DNA of 64,000 nt from Botryosphaeria dothidea (GCA_011503125.2 WWBZ02000033.1:3596001-3660000); one strand, 5' to 3'; positions 1 to 13,600 are shown, numbered from the stretch's first letter. Numbers and translations are program-made. Notes: generated by a model not told the origin, from the letters alone.

Positions 1-3000
1 GCCGCGTGGCTGCACAGAGTCCGACGTCGTCTCCAATAAGACACCGCCCCATTTCGGCCTGCGAGCGCCACAACTCGCGGCACTGCGCACCCGCCAAGCC
101 TACCCGCTCCGGGCCAAGATTCGACCTGCCCCTTGGCGGGTCAGATCTCCGCATCCACCGTCCAGACAGCGGCCAGCGGCCCTATCACGCGGTGAGCCAC
201 AATCACGGCTACCCCCGTTCCAATCCCGGTCGGACTCAGACGGCCCCTATTACCACTGCACGGGTTCCCTCCGCGCAAAAGAAAGGGGACTGCCAGCGAG
301 GGAGCTGCGGGTAGGTGCGCGGCTGGTCCGCTGTCCGCCGTCCGACCGTCACCCAGGCAGCCGTCCGTTCTGACGCTGACGAGCTGTTGCGCACAGAACC
401 GCCGGGCAATCGCCGTTGGACTTTTTTTGAGAAAAGCAAAGAGTTCTGGACCAGAGTGGAGCAGGACCGAGCAAAACCGGTGTGAATCATCATGCTGTGG
501 ACCGGGAAGAGGGCTTCGAGAGCATGTGGCATGCAAGAAACGAAGAAAAACTCCACAGCGTCGCCGCAAAGAGGGCTGCTAGCGGCCGCTGTGGAGCTGC
601 TGCTTTTCCGGTCAACCGCGCTAAACTGCGGTACGAAGCGCCGTCGTAGGGCTTTTGAGCTCTGAACCGGCCCACTTCTCGCGTGCTCGACCGCCGCAGT
701 TCGCCGCCGCCTGCCTGCCAGCGGAAGAATTTCTGCGGGATGGCGACACGCACGCCGACGATGGGCCGTACCAAGCGAAAACCGGGGGAAGCGTGATCTA
801 TCTGTCTGACACGTTGTACCCGCGCCCGCTGCCAGCCTTTCTGGTCGGCAGCAGTCGAGACGAGAGCAACAGCGGGTCCCCAGGATGTTGGGAATCAGGT
901 CTCATGAGAGCAACAGCTATCGATCACCAGGTACAAGTTTCAGCACCAGATCCAACAACTCAAACATCACGACAAATAGCTACCGGGGAAGCTGTGGCGG
1001 CCTCCCCGTGCCGCCAGCGTCACGTTGCCTCTATCTGATACGCGCCCCGATGATCGATCTTCTTGTCCACTTTCCCCTCACGCATATTGCCCACCAGCCT
1101 CCAGATCAGCGCGGTCCTCACCTCACGCACTGCGCTCTGTGCAGCACTTTTGCGCCAAAATATGCTTTGCAACCGCTAGCCATTCCCGATCAGACAAGAC
1201 GACCGGCAGCGGGCAGACCACCAACAACGTCATGGCCCGCGTCCACTTTCTCCCACCACGTCATTGTGAGCGGCGAAATATTGTCTTTGCTGCCGGCGTA
1301 TCGTCAAACCTATTCCCCCACCTTCCGCATATTGCGAGCTCGCAGTCCACAATCAACCCCTCCTGCAGATGAAAATGCGACAAGACGCTGAAGAAATGCC
1401 ACAACCGAGCTGCCCGCGAAGCCGCAGATGCCGCGCCGGCTCCACGGAGATCACCCACCTCCACCAACTCTCATACCCCTCCACTCACAACGCGCAAGCC
1501 GCAATTCACCCCGCTTTTGGCCCCCATCCGAAATATCCCGTTATCACCTTCCGTGGCCGATTGTCAAGTTGTAAAACATGCAGCAACATGCAGGGCCCGC
1601 AATCGGCACAAGTGTGCATGCACAGCAGGAGGCAACACCGGCGACGTCGCCAACCCAAGCCGCCGCTGCCGCAGTCCTCTTCTGGGCGTTCTCTTGTCTA
1701 ACGCCGAGATCTTGTCCGTCTGACCGCATCCCGGAAGCCACGATTCGCCCAAGTTGGCTCTTGAAGAATTGAAGCAATCTGTAGCAAGTAGTCCCTAGTT
1801 TCTGTCCTACGTGTAGTTGGCAGTATTGCTATGACCAGGTCAGGTAGGGATGCTGCCGCACGGGACTCGACGCACCCATGCACGACACATTAGGCCCAGG
1901 AGCAGGCGTTCATGCGGCTGCTACAATTTCTCTCCGCTTCCTCAAGTGTCCATTTTGGTTTATATGAGATTGAACTAACCAGCCCCGGTTCCGGTCATCT
2001 GACTACAGCATTTGTGAAAAGCTACCACCGATGACTGCCTGATTGCCCCCTCTTTGCGTTTATTGCCGACTGGGAGGTGCGGGGGCGGGCTTGTTGGACA
2101 TCGACTGCGCTGCGAATCGAATCGGTCGGAGCAGTTGTTCGGCAAATTTGAGATTATGCACGCATATCGGAGGGCGCAGCTGAAGGAACAAAGAAGAACT
2201 GTGTTGGTAGTTCTTGGTAATGCGAGGCCTCCAGCATTAGTTTCAATCTCTTTGGGAATTATCAGCCAACGAATTATTATTTCCCGCCCCTGCATGCAGC
2301 AATCGCTCCATTCAGCAGTTAAAAATTGCAACAACACCAACTTGACCCTGCAGATTCCCGTCCGATGTAGCAGCGACGGGCAGAGATTTTTTTTTGTTTC
2401 TTTTCGCCCCCTTCTCGACGATCTGTCCTCTGTTCATCGTATCGCTCACAACAGCGCGCGCGTCGGCCGCCTCCACTCGCCCCGCAGCTCCGCTCCCCGC
2501 GGCCCCGCCGTCTATCACATCACCACACATAGAATCGACGGCTTTCACTCGGCCATTACATACGCGTTACCCCATGCGAGGAGCGCAAGAAGTGGCAACA
2601 GTGTCGCGTGAGAATCTCTCTGTTTCCAGCAAGGGGCAGCAGAAGCAGCGCGCCCAGCGCATCATCAGACGTTCCACGCGCACACACACATACACGAGTT
2701 CACAATCCCGAATCCCGGGGGGGACCGGTCATTTAGCGGCGGAAGGGTGACCGGCAGATGCACGCTTCCCAACGCCTGTAGGACTAGCGCAACCGCCTCT
2801 CTGCGACAAAAGGAAAGAGATAATCAGGCGAGCAAAGGTCTCGTCGCCCATCCGTGACTATCGCGTGACTCTCGTTTTCGCTTCCCGTTTGACCTTGGAG
2901 AAAGGGTGGTTGTCGCGCCCGCTGACTGCTCACTAGTGTCGCTTTGCTCTCCTCAACTCTTGCACAGCCAGCTATAGCGCGCCACTCATTTCCTCCGCCC

Positions 3001-5244
3001 ACGTCATTAGTCTTCATCGTCGGCTCTACTTCTGCTTCCTCAGCAATGAGAGCGCTCCCCTACGGCGGGGCGCCCGGAGACCGAGCGGAGCGGAACCGCG
3101 GGACCAGCACGCATCCGACTTGAGACAGCACTACTCAATCGACGCTGATTGCAATCATTTCAGAAGCAGGCGTCCGGATCTCCACGGTATCTACCGGCAC
3201 AGTTCGCTCAGGGTCCAATGCTGGCTCCTGCATCCGTTGCCAAGCGCAAACCCGGTCCCTGTTCTAGACACTAAATGCCGGTGTGGCTGGTAAATGCAGG
3301 GCGCGATGCTGGACGGACTCCGCGGACAACGCACCCGGCGAAAACGCGTCCAGAGTCCGGTACACTACACGGTTGTTGGCGAATGACGAGGCGCTGGAGG
3401 CGTCATCGCGAAGGGGGCACCGATACCCTTGAACCAAGGAGGCTGAGCTGCGCTGCGAGCCATGGTTGAGAGCTTGAAGCTCTCTCTTGCCCCCTCTCCA
3501 CACGTTCCCGTGGCGAGGAAAGCGCGCATCACAAGCTGCAGAGCCGCTTGGTGCTCGACGTCATCGTCATTACCACCACTCAGACATGCACAAAATGAAG
3601 ATCTGCTCTTCCCCGCACGAACAACGCGAGACTAAGATTCTTGGGGTTTCAGAGGGATGGTGATGGTAGAGCTTTTTTCCCCTCCTCCCCCGCTTACGTA
3701 GCACAGGCAGACCTGGACCGGTGACGCCAGACGATTCATTCCGCAAACTTGAGGCTGTGCGCGCCATCGTCCGCCCTAAAATGCCCATCACTCGTTTCAC
3801 GTCTGCACCGCCGGAATGGTCCGCGGCTTCCGTCGGCGCGAGTCATCTCAGACAAGCGGGCAAGAAAAAAAAATTGGGCTTGGTAAGGAATTGAATTTCG
3901 ACGGTGGATCGCTCGCTACGCACGGGGTCGGCGGTGAAGGAGCGTCGTGATAATGGGGACGCTTAGGGCAAAGTTTTTTGGCTTCTTGCCAACGCCAGGC
4001 GTGTACGTCATCCCAGGACTTCCGGAGAGTCTTGAGGATAGACGGGACGTTGGCGTTGCGCGTTGGTGGGGATGATGACGGCGGCCAAGAAGGGGCTGTG
4101 CGCGGTGGGCTCTCGCGGTGGATGCTTGGTGTTTTGGAGGCGCGGCTTCCGGTCTATCCAGAGATCGGTGCCTCGATTGCTCTCGCGAAAATTTCAGGCC
4201 AGGCAAGGCATGAGGAATTGAATGAAAGATTTTCGGACAAATAGTTGCGGCTGCCTTGTTGCAGAGCCCTGGTCTACTTTTCGTCCGGCCGTGATAATCT
4301 CATTATGAGCCTATGTAGACCGCGTGCTGTCCCCAGCTTCTCGGGATTTTGTGTAGGCGAAGCACGGGCGTCTCAACATTCTACGCTACGGTAATGATGG
4401 TCGAGAGAGGCGGGATCAAGGGGTGTCGCCTCGCCAACTGTCAATATGATGACAGAAGCTCGTGCCATTAAGACTCCACTAGGGGTATAAGAGTGTGTTG
4501 AGTGAAGTCAGGCCTTATAGTGGTTATAGGGGAGGGAGCTTGGGCCTGGTTCTTTTGTTGACAAATTACTGCATTTGGAAACGTATGCGCCAAGGTGGGG
4601 TCTCGCTCTGGTTTCCGACATGTGAAGTGGACGGGAACATCGTCCCTACTCCTACTGCGGCCATGGTATAGATTCTGGGCTTTGGTATTATTAGCACGTT
4701 GTGTAGAATACACAAAGTGAATGACTCAGCCTTTCGGAGTAGTCAAGCATGCGGACTGAAGAATGCGAGTTCATCATGAAGGCCATGGCATGCATGCATT
4801 ATATATTGTTCTGTCATCGAGTACAACGATCTTTTCTTCTATAGCATAAGCTTTAGAATGGAACTTCTACAACCTGGCAGAGCCGCCTACTCAAGTCAAT
4901 CTAAGCCACAGGTACATTATTTTACTCTCTTCAAGCAGGTCAAGTGTTTTATACTATTTCTACTTCCTCGTTGTTTAATCAACGAGCAGTACACTTTGTA
5001 AAGAGATGTAGCTGGCACTGTAGTTCCATATTCGATAATCGACAGGCCATTGGATCAATTTCTCAAAATCCAAACGGTGTTCTGCATTCTCAAGCCCCTG
5101 TACGGGACTGGTATCTACTTAGTAGTGTCTACGTTTAATTCATAAACCAGGGCTGTTACAAATCTAGTTCTTACGCTTTGGCGTGCACAATGCCGAAGAC
5201 TTGAAGAGAAGTACCGCTTTTGTTTCGTCATACTATTGTGACAT
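1..5244. other. no supported gene (intergenic or unrecognised)
   Basis: Open frames here are short, overlap on both strands, have biased composition (Arg/Pro/Ser/Cys rich) and show no family I recognise. The first 4.3 kb is GC-balanced with pyrimidine tracts; a T-run lies near 2389-2400 and a short CA run near 2680. From about 4.3 kb the sequence is more AT-rich and leads into the 3' side of HOM6. A gene made of many small exons cannot be excluded. Confidence 0.5.
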
Positions 5245-6483
5245 TTACCGCAGGAGACGGAGAACCTTGATCAAATCACCAGAGACACCCATGGCCGTGA
5301 CATCACCACCGGCACCAGCCCCCTGAATGATGAGTGGGTTGCTGCCGTAGCGCTTGGTGTAGAAGTTGATGATGTTATCGCTACCCTTGAGACCAGCAAT
5401 AGGGTGAGAGAGATCAAACCTGATGACAGTTAGTTTTTATGCCTCGATGACTCTATTGTGAAAGGATACTTACTTCTCCAAGCCGACCTTGACGGACTTC
5501 GAGGCCACGTCGATGCTACCAACGAACCTGACCACCTTGCCTTCCTTAGCAGCCTCCTCCTTCAGCTTGTCCATCTCGCCATCGAATTGGGGCAGCTTCT
5601 CCAAGAACTCGTCTCCGCTGGAAACGCTCTCAAGCTCCTTGGGAATCAAGCTCTGCACGGGGAAGCTGGTAGGGCTCTCAACGGGCAGACCGGACAGACG
5701 GGCGAGAATGGTCAGCTTCCTCGCAACGTCGAGGCCGTTCAGGTCATCACGCGGATCAGGCTCAGTGTAGCCCAGCTCCTTGGCCTTCTTGACCTCGGCG
5801 GAGAAGGCGCCACCGCCGCCGCCGACGGGCATGAAGCTGTTGAAGAGGAAGGACATAGTGCCGGAGAAGACGCCCTCGATCTTGGTCACCTCGTCGCCCG
5901 TCTCGACCAGCTCCTTGAGCGTCGAGATGACAGGCAGGCCGGCGCCGACGCTGCTCTCGTGGAAGACGAAGCCGCCGGAGCCGGAGCCGTTGCCCGCGGC
6001 GCCATAGATGGCTTGCCACAGCGCATACGAGGAGGAGAAGGCCTTCTTGTTGGGGGTGACGACGCTGATGCCCTTCTTGAGGAAGAGCGGGTAGGCGTCG
6101 GCGATGTCTTGGTTCGAGGTGTTGTCGACGAGGATGACCTTGCTGGGGGCGGCGCCCAGGTAGTCGGCGATCTGGGTCGGGTTGAGGGCGGGGGTGTTGG
6201 AGGCGGCGAGGTCTTTCTCCCAGGTGGTCAGGCTCAGGGAGCGGTAGTCGGGGCTGTGGAGGACCTTGCTGCTGCGGGCGAGCAGGATCAGGGAGAGGTA
6301 GGTCGGAGCGGTCTGGGATTGGGAGAAGCGCGGAGCGATGGCGTGAAGCTGGTCAAGGAAGCACTTTCCAACTCCGCCGGTACCTGGCGAGTCGTGTCAG
6401 CGCGGACGAACGGGAGTTGGACGAGCGGTGGGGCAGGCGTTCGAACCGACGATGGCGATGAAGATCTGGCGCGGAGGAGACAT
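5245..6483 (-). CDS. HOM6: homoserine dehydrogenase
   Basis: Catalyses NAD(P)H-dependent reduction of aspartate semialdehyde to homoserine in the threonine/methionine branch; cytosolic. The model has three exons (6483-6447, 6383-5474, 5419-5245) with introns of 63 and 54 bp, giving 373 aa, normal for fungal enzymes. The N-terminal Rossmann motif AIVGTGGVGK is created only after splicing intron 1, which supports that junction. The catalytic domain is clear: VTPNKKAFS, GAGLPVISTLKEL, KIEGVFSGTMSF and the YTEPDPRDDLNG region. The C-terminus reads NPLIIQGAGAGGDVTAMGV followed by VLRLLR. It is divergent from the CCDC174-like gene across a 299-bp shared upstream region. The family assignment is firm; the exact donor of intron 1 (GTTCGA) is not a strong consensus. 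Confidence 0.95.
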
Positions 6484-6782
6484 TGCGGCAGCAATTGAGG
6501 TCTAGGAGATGGCAATTGAAGAGAGTGAGGGGTGAGAAGTTGGAGAAAGAGAGTTTAAGGAGGTTCGGCGTCAATGGCGTCAGATGAAGAGTGGGTTGCG
6601 GTGACACGGCGGGGAGCTGTGACAGAATTCACTCGCGAGCCCCGCTGTCGTCAGGGATTGCGCTCCGCCGCGCGCGACGAACCCTGGCCGAAGTTCGGAG
6701 CGGGAGAGCGACGCCCTCTCCGCTGCCAACCCTCAGCCCTGCACTGCACATCACCACAAGCCCGCCTCCGCCCCCGCTTATC
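6484..6782. promoter_or_regulatory. shared divergent promoter of HOM6 and the CCDC174-like gene
   Basis: The two start codons face away from each other across 299 bp, so both core promoters must lie here. No TATA-like element is evident. The inference rests on gene arrangement only. Confidence 0.55.
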
Positions 6783-7826
6783 ATGGCCTCGAACAAAGAT
6801 GCAGCCCTCTACGGCATTCCGCGCCCCAGGAAGGCTTCCGACAAGGAGCCCACCTCGTCCACCAATCTCGCCTTCGCCTCGCAGCTGTCATCGCTCATCT
6901 CCGCCGGCTCCTCGTCCTCGAAGCCCACCTCCGCTGGCCGCCCGCACCCGAAGAACAAGGATGACATCTTCACTGTGCACAATAAGAATTCCCGCAAGCG
7001 CGCGTTGAAAGACCTCGACGACACGGACTTCACCCAGCGCCACAGCACCTCCAGCGAAGTTCTCGACGAAGCAACATGGAAGCGCTCGAAACGCAAGATG
7101 GAGGAGAAGGCCCGCTTGTACGCCGCTATGAAACGTGGTGATGTCGAGGATGCCGATGAGCGCTACGCTGTCGATTTCGACCGCAAATGGGTTGAGAAGC
7201 AGGATGCAGGCGAGTCGGATACATCGTCCGACGACGATGCTGGGAGCGAACCGGAGGAGATGGTCGAATATGTGGACGAGTTTGGTAGGACGAGGAAGGG
7301 CACAAAAGCGGATGCTGCGAGGGAGGAACGGCGAAAGAAGTCCATGCTGGACGAACCAGACCGTTTCACTGCAAGACCAGCCATGCCCACGAACATTATC
7401 TATGGCGACACGATCCAGACTGCTGCGTTCAACCCCGATGAGACCATTGCCGAGAAGATGGCGGAACTTGCTTCGAAGAGGGAAGATACTCCACCGAAGG
7501 ACACCCACTTTGACGGCAACGCAGAAATCAGAAACAAGGGCACAGGCTACTTCCGCTTCTCACAGGATGAGGAAGAGCGCAAGAAACAGATGGAGGCTCT
7601 CGAGCAAGAGCGGCTGGAGACTGAACGTAAGAGGGCAGAACGGGACAAGAAAAGGGAAGATCGAAAGAGAGAGGTTGAGGAGAGGCGAAAGGCTCTCAAG
7701 GAAAAGAGGTCGAAAGCACAAGCCGACAAGTTTCTTGATGGGCTTATTGGCGAGTTGGGCGATAAGAGCGAAGAGTCCAAGCCCACTCCAAAGGAGGCAG
7801 AGACCGAAGTTGCTAATGCTGACTGA
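6783..7826 (+). CDS. CCDC174-like coiled-coil nuclear protein
   Basis: Single-exon protein of 347 aa from the ATG at 6783. The frame is open further upstream, but that stretch looks like 5' leader and lies in the shared promoter. The N-terminus is Ser-rich; then comes a basic segment KNSRKRALKDLDD and a central conserved block with YVDEFGRTRKG and DEPDRFTARPAMPTNIIYGD. The C-terminal third, about residues 250-330, is a strongly charged Glu/Lys/Arg coiled coil. This order and the EFGRTR core match the CCDC174 family; the human member associates with the exon-junction factor eIF4A3. The molecular role in fungi is not established, so a splicing or RNA role is inference. It shares a 299-bp divergent promoter with HOM6. 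Confidence 0.8.
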   Translation: MASNKDAALYGIPRPRKASDKEPTSSTNLAFASQLSSLISAGSSSSKPTSAGRPHPKNKDDIFTVHNKNSRKRALKDLDDTDFTQRHSTSSEVLDEATWKRSKRKMEEKARLYAAMKRGDVEDADERYAVDFDRKWVEKQDAGESDTSSDDDAGSEPEEMVEYVDEFGRTRKGTKADAAREERRKKSMLDEPDRFTARPAMPTNIIYGDTIQTAAFNPDETIAEKMAELASKREDTPPKDTHFDGNAEIRNKGTGYFRFSQDEEERKKQMEALEQERLETERKRAERDKKREDRKREVEERRKALKEKRSKAQADKFLDGLIGELGDKSEESKPTPKEAETEVANAD

Positions 7827-8872
7827 GCTGAGAGTTGATGGAGGAAACCTCATTCCAAAGCCGTTGTGATTCCAGGCATGAGATATCGGGTTAGTATTGC
7901 GGGATCAGGACGTGGAAACTAGAGATCAGAGGATTCCAAGATTCCAGGCACTTCGTGTGACCTTGTGTCTACGCCAAACCCTTCACAATTCGTTCTCCCG
8001 GGGACAAGAAAAAATGCTCCAGGTGCAGTGATACATGGGTGCATATAGACCCTGAAGTGGACACATTGGTTCAAGGGATCAAAAACTCCTTCCAGATGTG
8101 TTCGAGCACTCACCTTTAAAACTGGTTGGAAATCCACGAAGACCAAGGCATTGACCATGAGGAAGTACTTAGGGGTCAACCTGAGTTTGAAGATCTGATT
8201 TAAAATGTCGATTTCCACGGAAATGGTATCGGAACTCCAATTAAGAAACCAAGAAATTTCGTTCTGACAGTGGAAATTCCTCTTTATCTTACTACAGCTT
8301 AGGTATCTGAGATGATACGAAAGCTGGGAGGAAGTAGACATGGAAGACGGATGGATTTCCTTTGACACAATTCATGCCAATCATCCTTTTCCTATGGAAC
8401 GAGGGACAATTTTAAAAATTCCAATCGACCTGCCATTTCATCAGCAATTTTGGCATCTTCAAATTGAAATAATGCACTCGCTATCCTGCGAAAGGATGAA
8501 GGCTCCTTGGATGTTTGAGAGAGCGAGGACATCCGAAGATCCCATCTTCACGTTATATTCTAGGTCACCAGGATTAAGACTAGCTCCATGATGGGATCCG
8601 GATGAATGATCAGGCTCGATATTCGTTGCAGTTGGTCTGCCGGCCCCATGAACGATGCTGACGCGATAGTAGACAAGCTGCCAGTTCCTTTGTCCCGTGG
8701 CTGCGGTGAGTTGTTTTATTTGATATATTGCTGCGGTCTAACAAGAACGCAAAAGCCATGCGATATAATTCAATAGCCAGGTTCCTTTATGTACCAAAAC
8801 TGACGGATCCTAGGCCAGATACTCCTCGTCGCTGTCTGAGTTCTCCATGGTCCCTCTTCATCCAACTCACAT
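7827..8872. other. intergenic, no supported gene
   Basis: 3' flank of the CCDC174-like gene and of the convergent GH71 gene. It is more AT-rich than its neighbours. A 149-codon minus-strand frame (7919-8368) shows no recognisable domain and is not called. Confidence 0.5.
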
Positions 8873-10664
8873 TCAACAATTGCCATCATTTCCATCATCA
8901 GCCAACCCAACCACCTGCGGATTCATGTTGTAAATACCGTCCGGACACCCATCCGATACGCACCTCCCGCCCGCCGCCACCCTCACAACCTTCCCATCCC
9001 CATCTACCACCTCCAACCGCTGCGCCCCGGCCTTCAACCCCTCCACCTTCCCATAATTCATCCCCTCCACCAGATCCACGCTTCCGATCTCCTCGCCTCC
9101 GCTCACCAACCGCGCCTTCCACCCATCACTCCCCTCCCCAACCACCACCGCCCAATTCAGCACATCCTCGCCCGTGTCCCAACCATCCGGCTTCGCGTAC
9201 ACGCCGCCATTCCCCTCGTTTGGGCACGACGCGCTCTGGAGAATCGCCTTGTACCACAGCGCGCCGGTAGCCGCATTGGAAGACGGAGACGGGCGCATCG
9301 CGGACGCGGACGAGGCGTTGGCGCGGAAGGCGTCCGCGAAGGAGCCGATCAGTGGCAGCCAGTCGGTGTGCGGCGCGAGGGTCTGCGTGGCGTAGCGAGC
9401 AGGGTCGGCGTCGGTGTTCTGCTCGGGCCAGAGGGGGCCGATGTAGTGGGATTCGGGGCCGTCGTTCTGCAACCTTCGTCAGTGGTCGAGACAGGGGATG
9501 GGGGGAAGAGGGGCGGGCTTGCGCACCCAGGTGATGAACTCGGCGTACTCGGGCTTGGGCGTCATCTCGAGCACGTTCTTCATGCGCTCGGGCAGGTTGA
9601 GCTCGCCGGCGCGGTAGAGGTTGGTGCTGTACTTTTGGCGCTGTCAGTCCCCGTATCTCTATGGAATCTTGTCGCAACACTCACAGCATCCTTGTACTGC
9701 AGCGCGCTCAGCCCAACCATGTAGTCCTTCCCCCTCGCCTCCGCCCCCGCCGCGACAGGCGCGTCCGGCCCCACGTCGCCCGGATACGCGCCGCCGTACC
9801 CAGCGCGCTCCGGCCACGCCGCCTCCCAGCTGAACAGCCCGTCCACCACGCCGCCCCAGTAGTCCCACCACCCCGACGCGGCGTCGTAGTAGCCCTGCGT
9901 GTGGTCGAAGTCCGGCACGAAGTAGACAGCGTTGTCGAAGACGCGGCCGCGCCACTCGTCCCACGTCTCGTTCGTCAGGCCGCCGTCGGCGAAGGTCGAG
10001 ACGAAGGGCGCGTCGTTGGCGCCGCCGCGCGCGTACGAGGCGTGGTCTTTGTATTGCGCGAGCAGCGCGTCGTAGTCGGAGAGGGATGCGCCGGCGCCGA
10101 GGGCCGCGGACAGGTCGAGCGAGAAGAGGAGGTGGAAGGAGGGCGTGGCAGGGGCGTGGGCGAAGAGGGCGGAGAGGGTCGAGGTGACGTAGGATTGGCG
10201 CGGGTCGCCGATGTTGAGGACGAAGCCGTCGAGGCCGGCGGCCGCGGCTGTTTCGATGTCGGTTTGGGCGTGGGCGTCGGTGGTGGTGCCGACCTGTTGG
10301 TGGGGTGGGGGGTGTGGTTAGTTCGGTGGGTCTCTTTTTTGGGCTTGTATTTTGTGTGTGTGTTGGGGGGGGAGGGGGCTGTTTGGGACGGAGAGGTAGA
10401 AGGGGACGGAAGTAAACGACAAGATGTTATGCATTGGCATGTGATTACTAGGTATAGACTTGGAATTTATGCGGGAAATAGTGTGGAGGTGAAGACCATT
10501 CAGCACGAGGAACTCGAAACAGAACAACAGGAAATGTTGAGTTACGAAGAGGGGCATACCATGTAGTGTGCATAGACCGCCTTAGCGGCAGTAAGGTTGG
10601 CAAAGTATAGGGCTGAACTGGTAACAGCCACCAGGGCCGAGCGTAGTCTAAAGCGGCACATCAT
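8873..10664 (-). CDS. secreted GH71 alpha-1,3-glucanase (mutanase)
   Basis: Glycoside hydrolase family 71 enzymes hydrolyse alpha-1,3-glucan, either in the fungus's own wall or in other fungi; extracellular or wall-associated. The model has four exons (10664-10560, 10293-9685, 9640-9527, 9476-8873 with the last intron ending at 9467, so exon 4 is 9466-8873), about 473 aa. Introns are 266, 44 and 60 bp; all phase 0. A signal peptide precedes the mature start KAVYAHYMVGT. Family-typical blocks follow: DAHAQTDIETAAAAGLDGF, the VPDFDH and WWDYWGGVVDGLFSWEAAWP region, KDYMVGLSALQYKD, then EFITWNDGPESHYIGPLWP. The C-terminal part after about residue 330 carries a small beta-rich domain. Start choice: MM at 10664 gives the best signal peptide; an in-frame ATG at 10760 is unlikely. 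Intron 1 is unusually long for this window. Confidence 0.88.
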
Positions 10665-13600
10665 CCCGGATGACAGTGAGATGGAAGGCAATTGAGAATT
10701 GAATGGAAGATCAGACAGACTTGTGAGATACTCCAGGAAATACTGCGAGTCTCCCGACACTCATATATACGTTCCACAAGGGTGAAGGGCGAGGGAGACG
10801 TGTGGTTCTCGAGGACGACTTGCCCACCTGACGAGTAACCCTATCATCCCTCTGCAGTGGCTACTCTCCTTTCGATCAGTGAAGATGCAAGTGGACATTC
10901 GGATGAGGAGTGTGGCAGCTGCATCCACCAGTGAAGAACAGCGCCGCCACCTTCCCCTGTCATCCCCACATTCTGTCCAAGAGACACGTTGAGGATGTCC
11001 TTGACACCTTCCCAAAGCTACCTTCTTCTTTCTGCAAGGCATACCTTTCTCATCAGTGCTAAGCAGAGTGGCTGGTGACAGAAGCAGCGGGGAAAAGGGC
11101 CGCAGGCTGGCTCTGCAAACGCCGCCTACGCCAGCGGTCTCGCCCAAAGAGACGCGGGAATCAGATGCAGAGGTGACACAGCAGATGATATTGTGTACCT
11201 TACCTATCTGGGTAGTTACTCCTCAACTCCTTGCCGGAGATGGAAAGCAAGATCAGATGGCTCGGCCAGTGAGAAGTGCCGAAGGGGGAAAGGCATGCCG
11301 GCAGCTGACGGTGCAGCTCTCGTGCTTCCGTGCCTGCAGAAGTCCTGTGTCACAGGCCGTTCTCCGACCCGGAAGCATTCTCGAAGGAGCATGCGCAAGG
11401 AACATGCTTGCGGGATCAGATGGCGGGCGCCACGGTGGTGCAAGGGAGGTGGTGTTGCACGTCGGGTCTCAAACCGCAGACCTGAATAGCAAAGAACATC
11501 CCAGATGTCCTCTGGTAGCTGTTATTCTTGTGCTCAGATGGCTGGGAGCAAAGGTCAGTAGAACGGCATAAGAAAAAGCAAAGCGAAGAGCAAATCCTAA
11601 AGTTCAATGACGACAGCATGTGCGGACAAACAAGCGAAATCAACCCCGTCGAAGAGCCATCACGGCCCGAGATCTCGACTCGTCATCAGATGCACTCTTT
11701 CTGAAACGCTTTGTCTTCGGGCATGCAAGCCGAGACGGGGTCTCGGGCATCTGGCCCGTGACCGGCCACTTCATCCACTCGGGGATTTTTCTCTCACCGC
11801 TCGGGCTGTCACGGTAGAATGGACTGCCACGAGCCGAATAGTCGCTGATGTCTCCCGGCCGAGGAAAGCAGCGTGCCGTATGCTAGGTTCACGCGATCAA
11901 TTCTTGGGCACGAGAGTGGGCTTCTGGCGTTGGTGTGGTGCTTGAAGGGCAGTAGCTACACCGGCGCAGCTTGAACTTTTACTCCGGTGTTAGCCAAAAA
12001 TTATCCAGGGCATGTTGGGCGACCATGGGCTTGGCACTGGGGCGGGGAGCCGTCGCTGGAGCCAGTGACAGGATGGCGGAGGGGAATATACTCATATGTA
12101 GCATCGGATTGGTAATTACAAGGCTGGAGCAGCAAGAACGCAGGTGAAGTACCTGTCCTGGTGTAGGGCTGACATCAGCTGCACAGGTTGCTTGAATGTG
12201 GAAGGGCAGATTTTGGGGGGAGGCCGGGGATTGGCCGGGTGACGAGACGGAAGTGACTTGCTGGTCAGATTTTGTGAGGTACCTGGAGGGAGTCTGAAAT
12301 CATTCCATATTAATGTTGGCTATTATTTTGAAGTGGATAGACGCTCATGAGCAATGTGGAGTGAAACAGAAACCTATATGTTGTATGTTATCTTCGTCCT
12401 TCCTCGGGTTTCGCCTTTAATTTGCCTATAAAAATGTGTATTATTCACTGTATAGGTACCCACAATCTAGGTACCAGCCACAAGACTGCCCGGCCACACG
12501 CCCAGATCGGTACGGACCGAACCGTCTCCGCAAGCACCATTGGCCAGGTCGGCATGGCCAAGAAAACCACCTCAAAGGTCTTAGGTAATGGGATAGCGTT
12601 GTGCTTTGCTTAAGAATTCCTTCTTTCTGCACGTGGTGCATATCCACTTTTGGCGGAATAGATGCGTCCAGCCTATAAGGACCCAGAAGCCGGGTCAAAC
12701 GTGAACGGTCTTCTGGCGCCATCGCTCGCTTTGGGTAACATGCAGGGATGGGTGCGGGGATGCTTATACTACGCTGTGCAGGGATCGGCATGCGCGTGCT
12801 CTGCTACTTTACCACCTCAACAGATGCTACGCGCCGCCCGCGCGCTGTGGACCACAGCACGTCGGTGTCTTGAACGCGTGAATGGAACTCTGTCGAGAAA
12901 TTTCCATCTGACTACCCCGCAGCCTGCGGGAAGGATTCGTCATTCGTCACGCTTACCTGCGCCTTCGCGGCATCACGCCTCACCCGCAGCGGCGTGGAGG
13001 AACGGGGACGATTGGTCTGCAGCGCTCACGCCTCCGGTGCTCGCTAAGCTTAACCCATAGCCTTAAAGCAACCTTAGCAGCCGTGCCTATTTCTCCTGTC
13101 AGCTTTGTGGCTTGCTGCGCCTGAATAGGCAGGTCCCGCTTGCATGCGACCTGCCAGAATCTTACACATCGCATTGCAGCGAGACATGTGATGCCGCAGC
13201 AGACTCGGCGAGTTGTTGTCCGCGGGGGCGGCGCGTGATGCCGAAACAGTTTTTTCAACAACACTTTTTGGTGCTTCGTGGATGCGTGGGCCATGCTGCC
13301 CAGCCACGAAAACAAATGAGGTTCTCCTCTCCGTGCATCACGGTGACGCCCACCTGATTCATGCAGCCACACAGCTCACTCATCTTTATCACAGCGGCAG
13401 ATGCTCGGCCTCTAAGCTTCTTGCTGAAGATGGTAAAATCAAGAGCGCGGGGGCGATGATGAATGGTTGGAGCTTGAACAAGGAATTCCAGTCAGCCGAC
13501 ATTCTCGAAGTCTCCATGATGCCGAGGTTTCCACGGCGTGTTGTTCGAACAACCTTGTACTGAAAGGGAAATATTCGCGATTCCGTTCCAATCATACGAT

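Noticed and set aside
3160..3180. GAAGCAGGCGTCCGGA, nearly identical to part of the MITE arm
   Set aside because: No facing second arm within 100 bp; a 15 of 16 match alone may be chance or an old relic.
5458..6498. 346-codon frame antisense to HOM6
   Set aside because: Shadow frame; the minus strand encodes a clear homoserine dehydrogenase.
7919..8368. 149-codon minus-strand frame 3' of the CCDC174-like gene
   Set aside because: No domain, lies in the 3' flank of two convergent genes; likely chance in AT-rich DNA.
11056..11571. 171-codon plus-strand frame upstream of the GH71 gene
   Set aside because: Arg/Gly/Ser-rich chance composition, no recognisable motif, overlapping frames on both strands.
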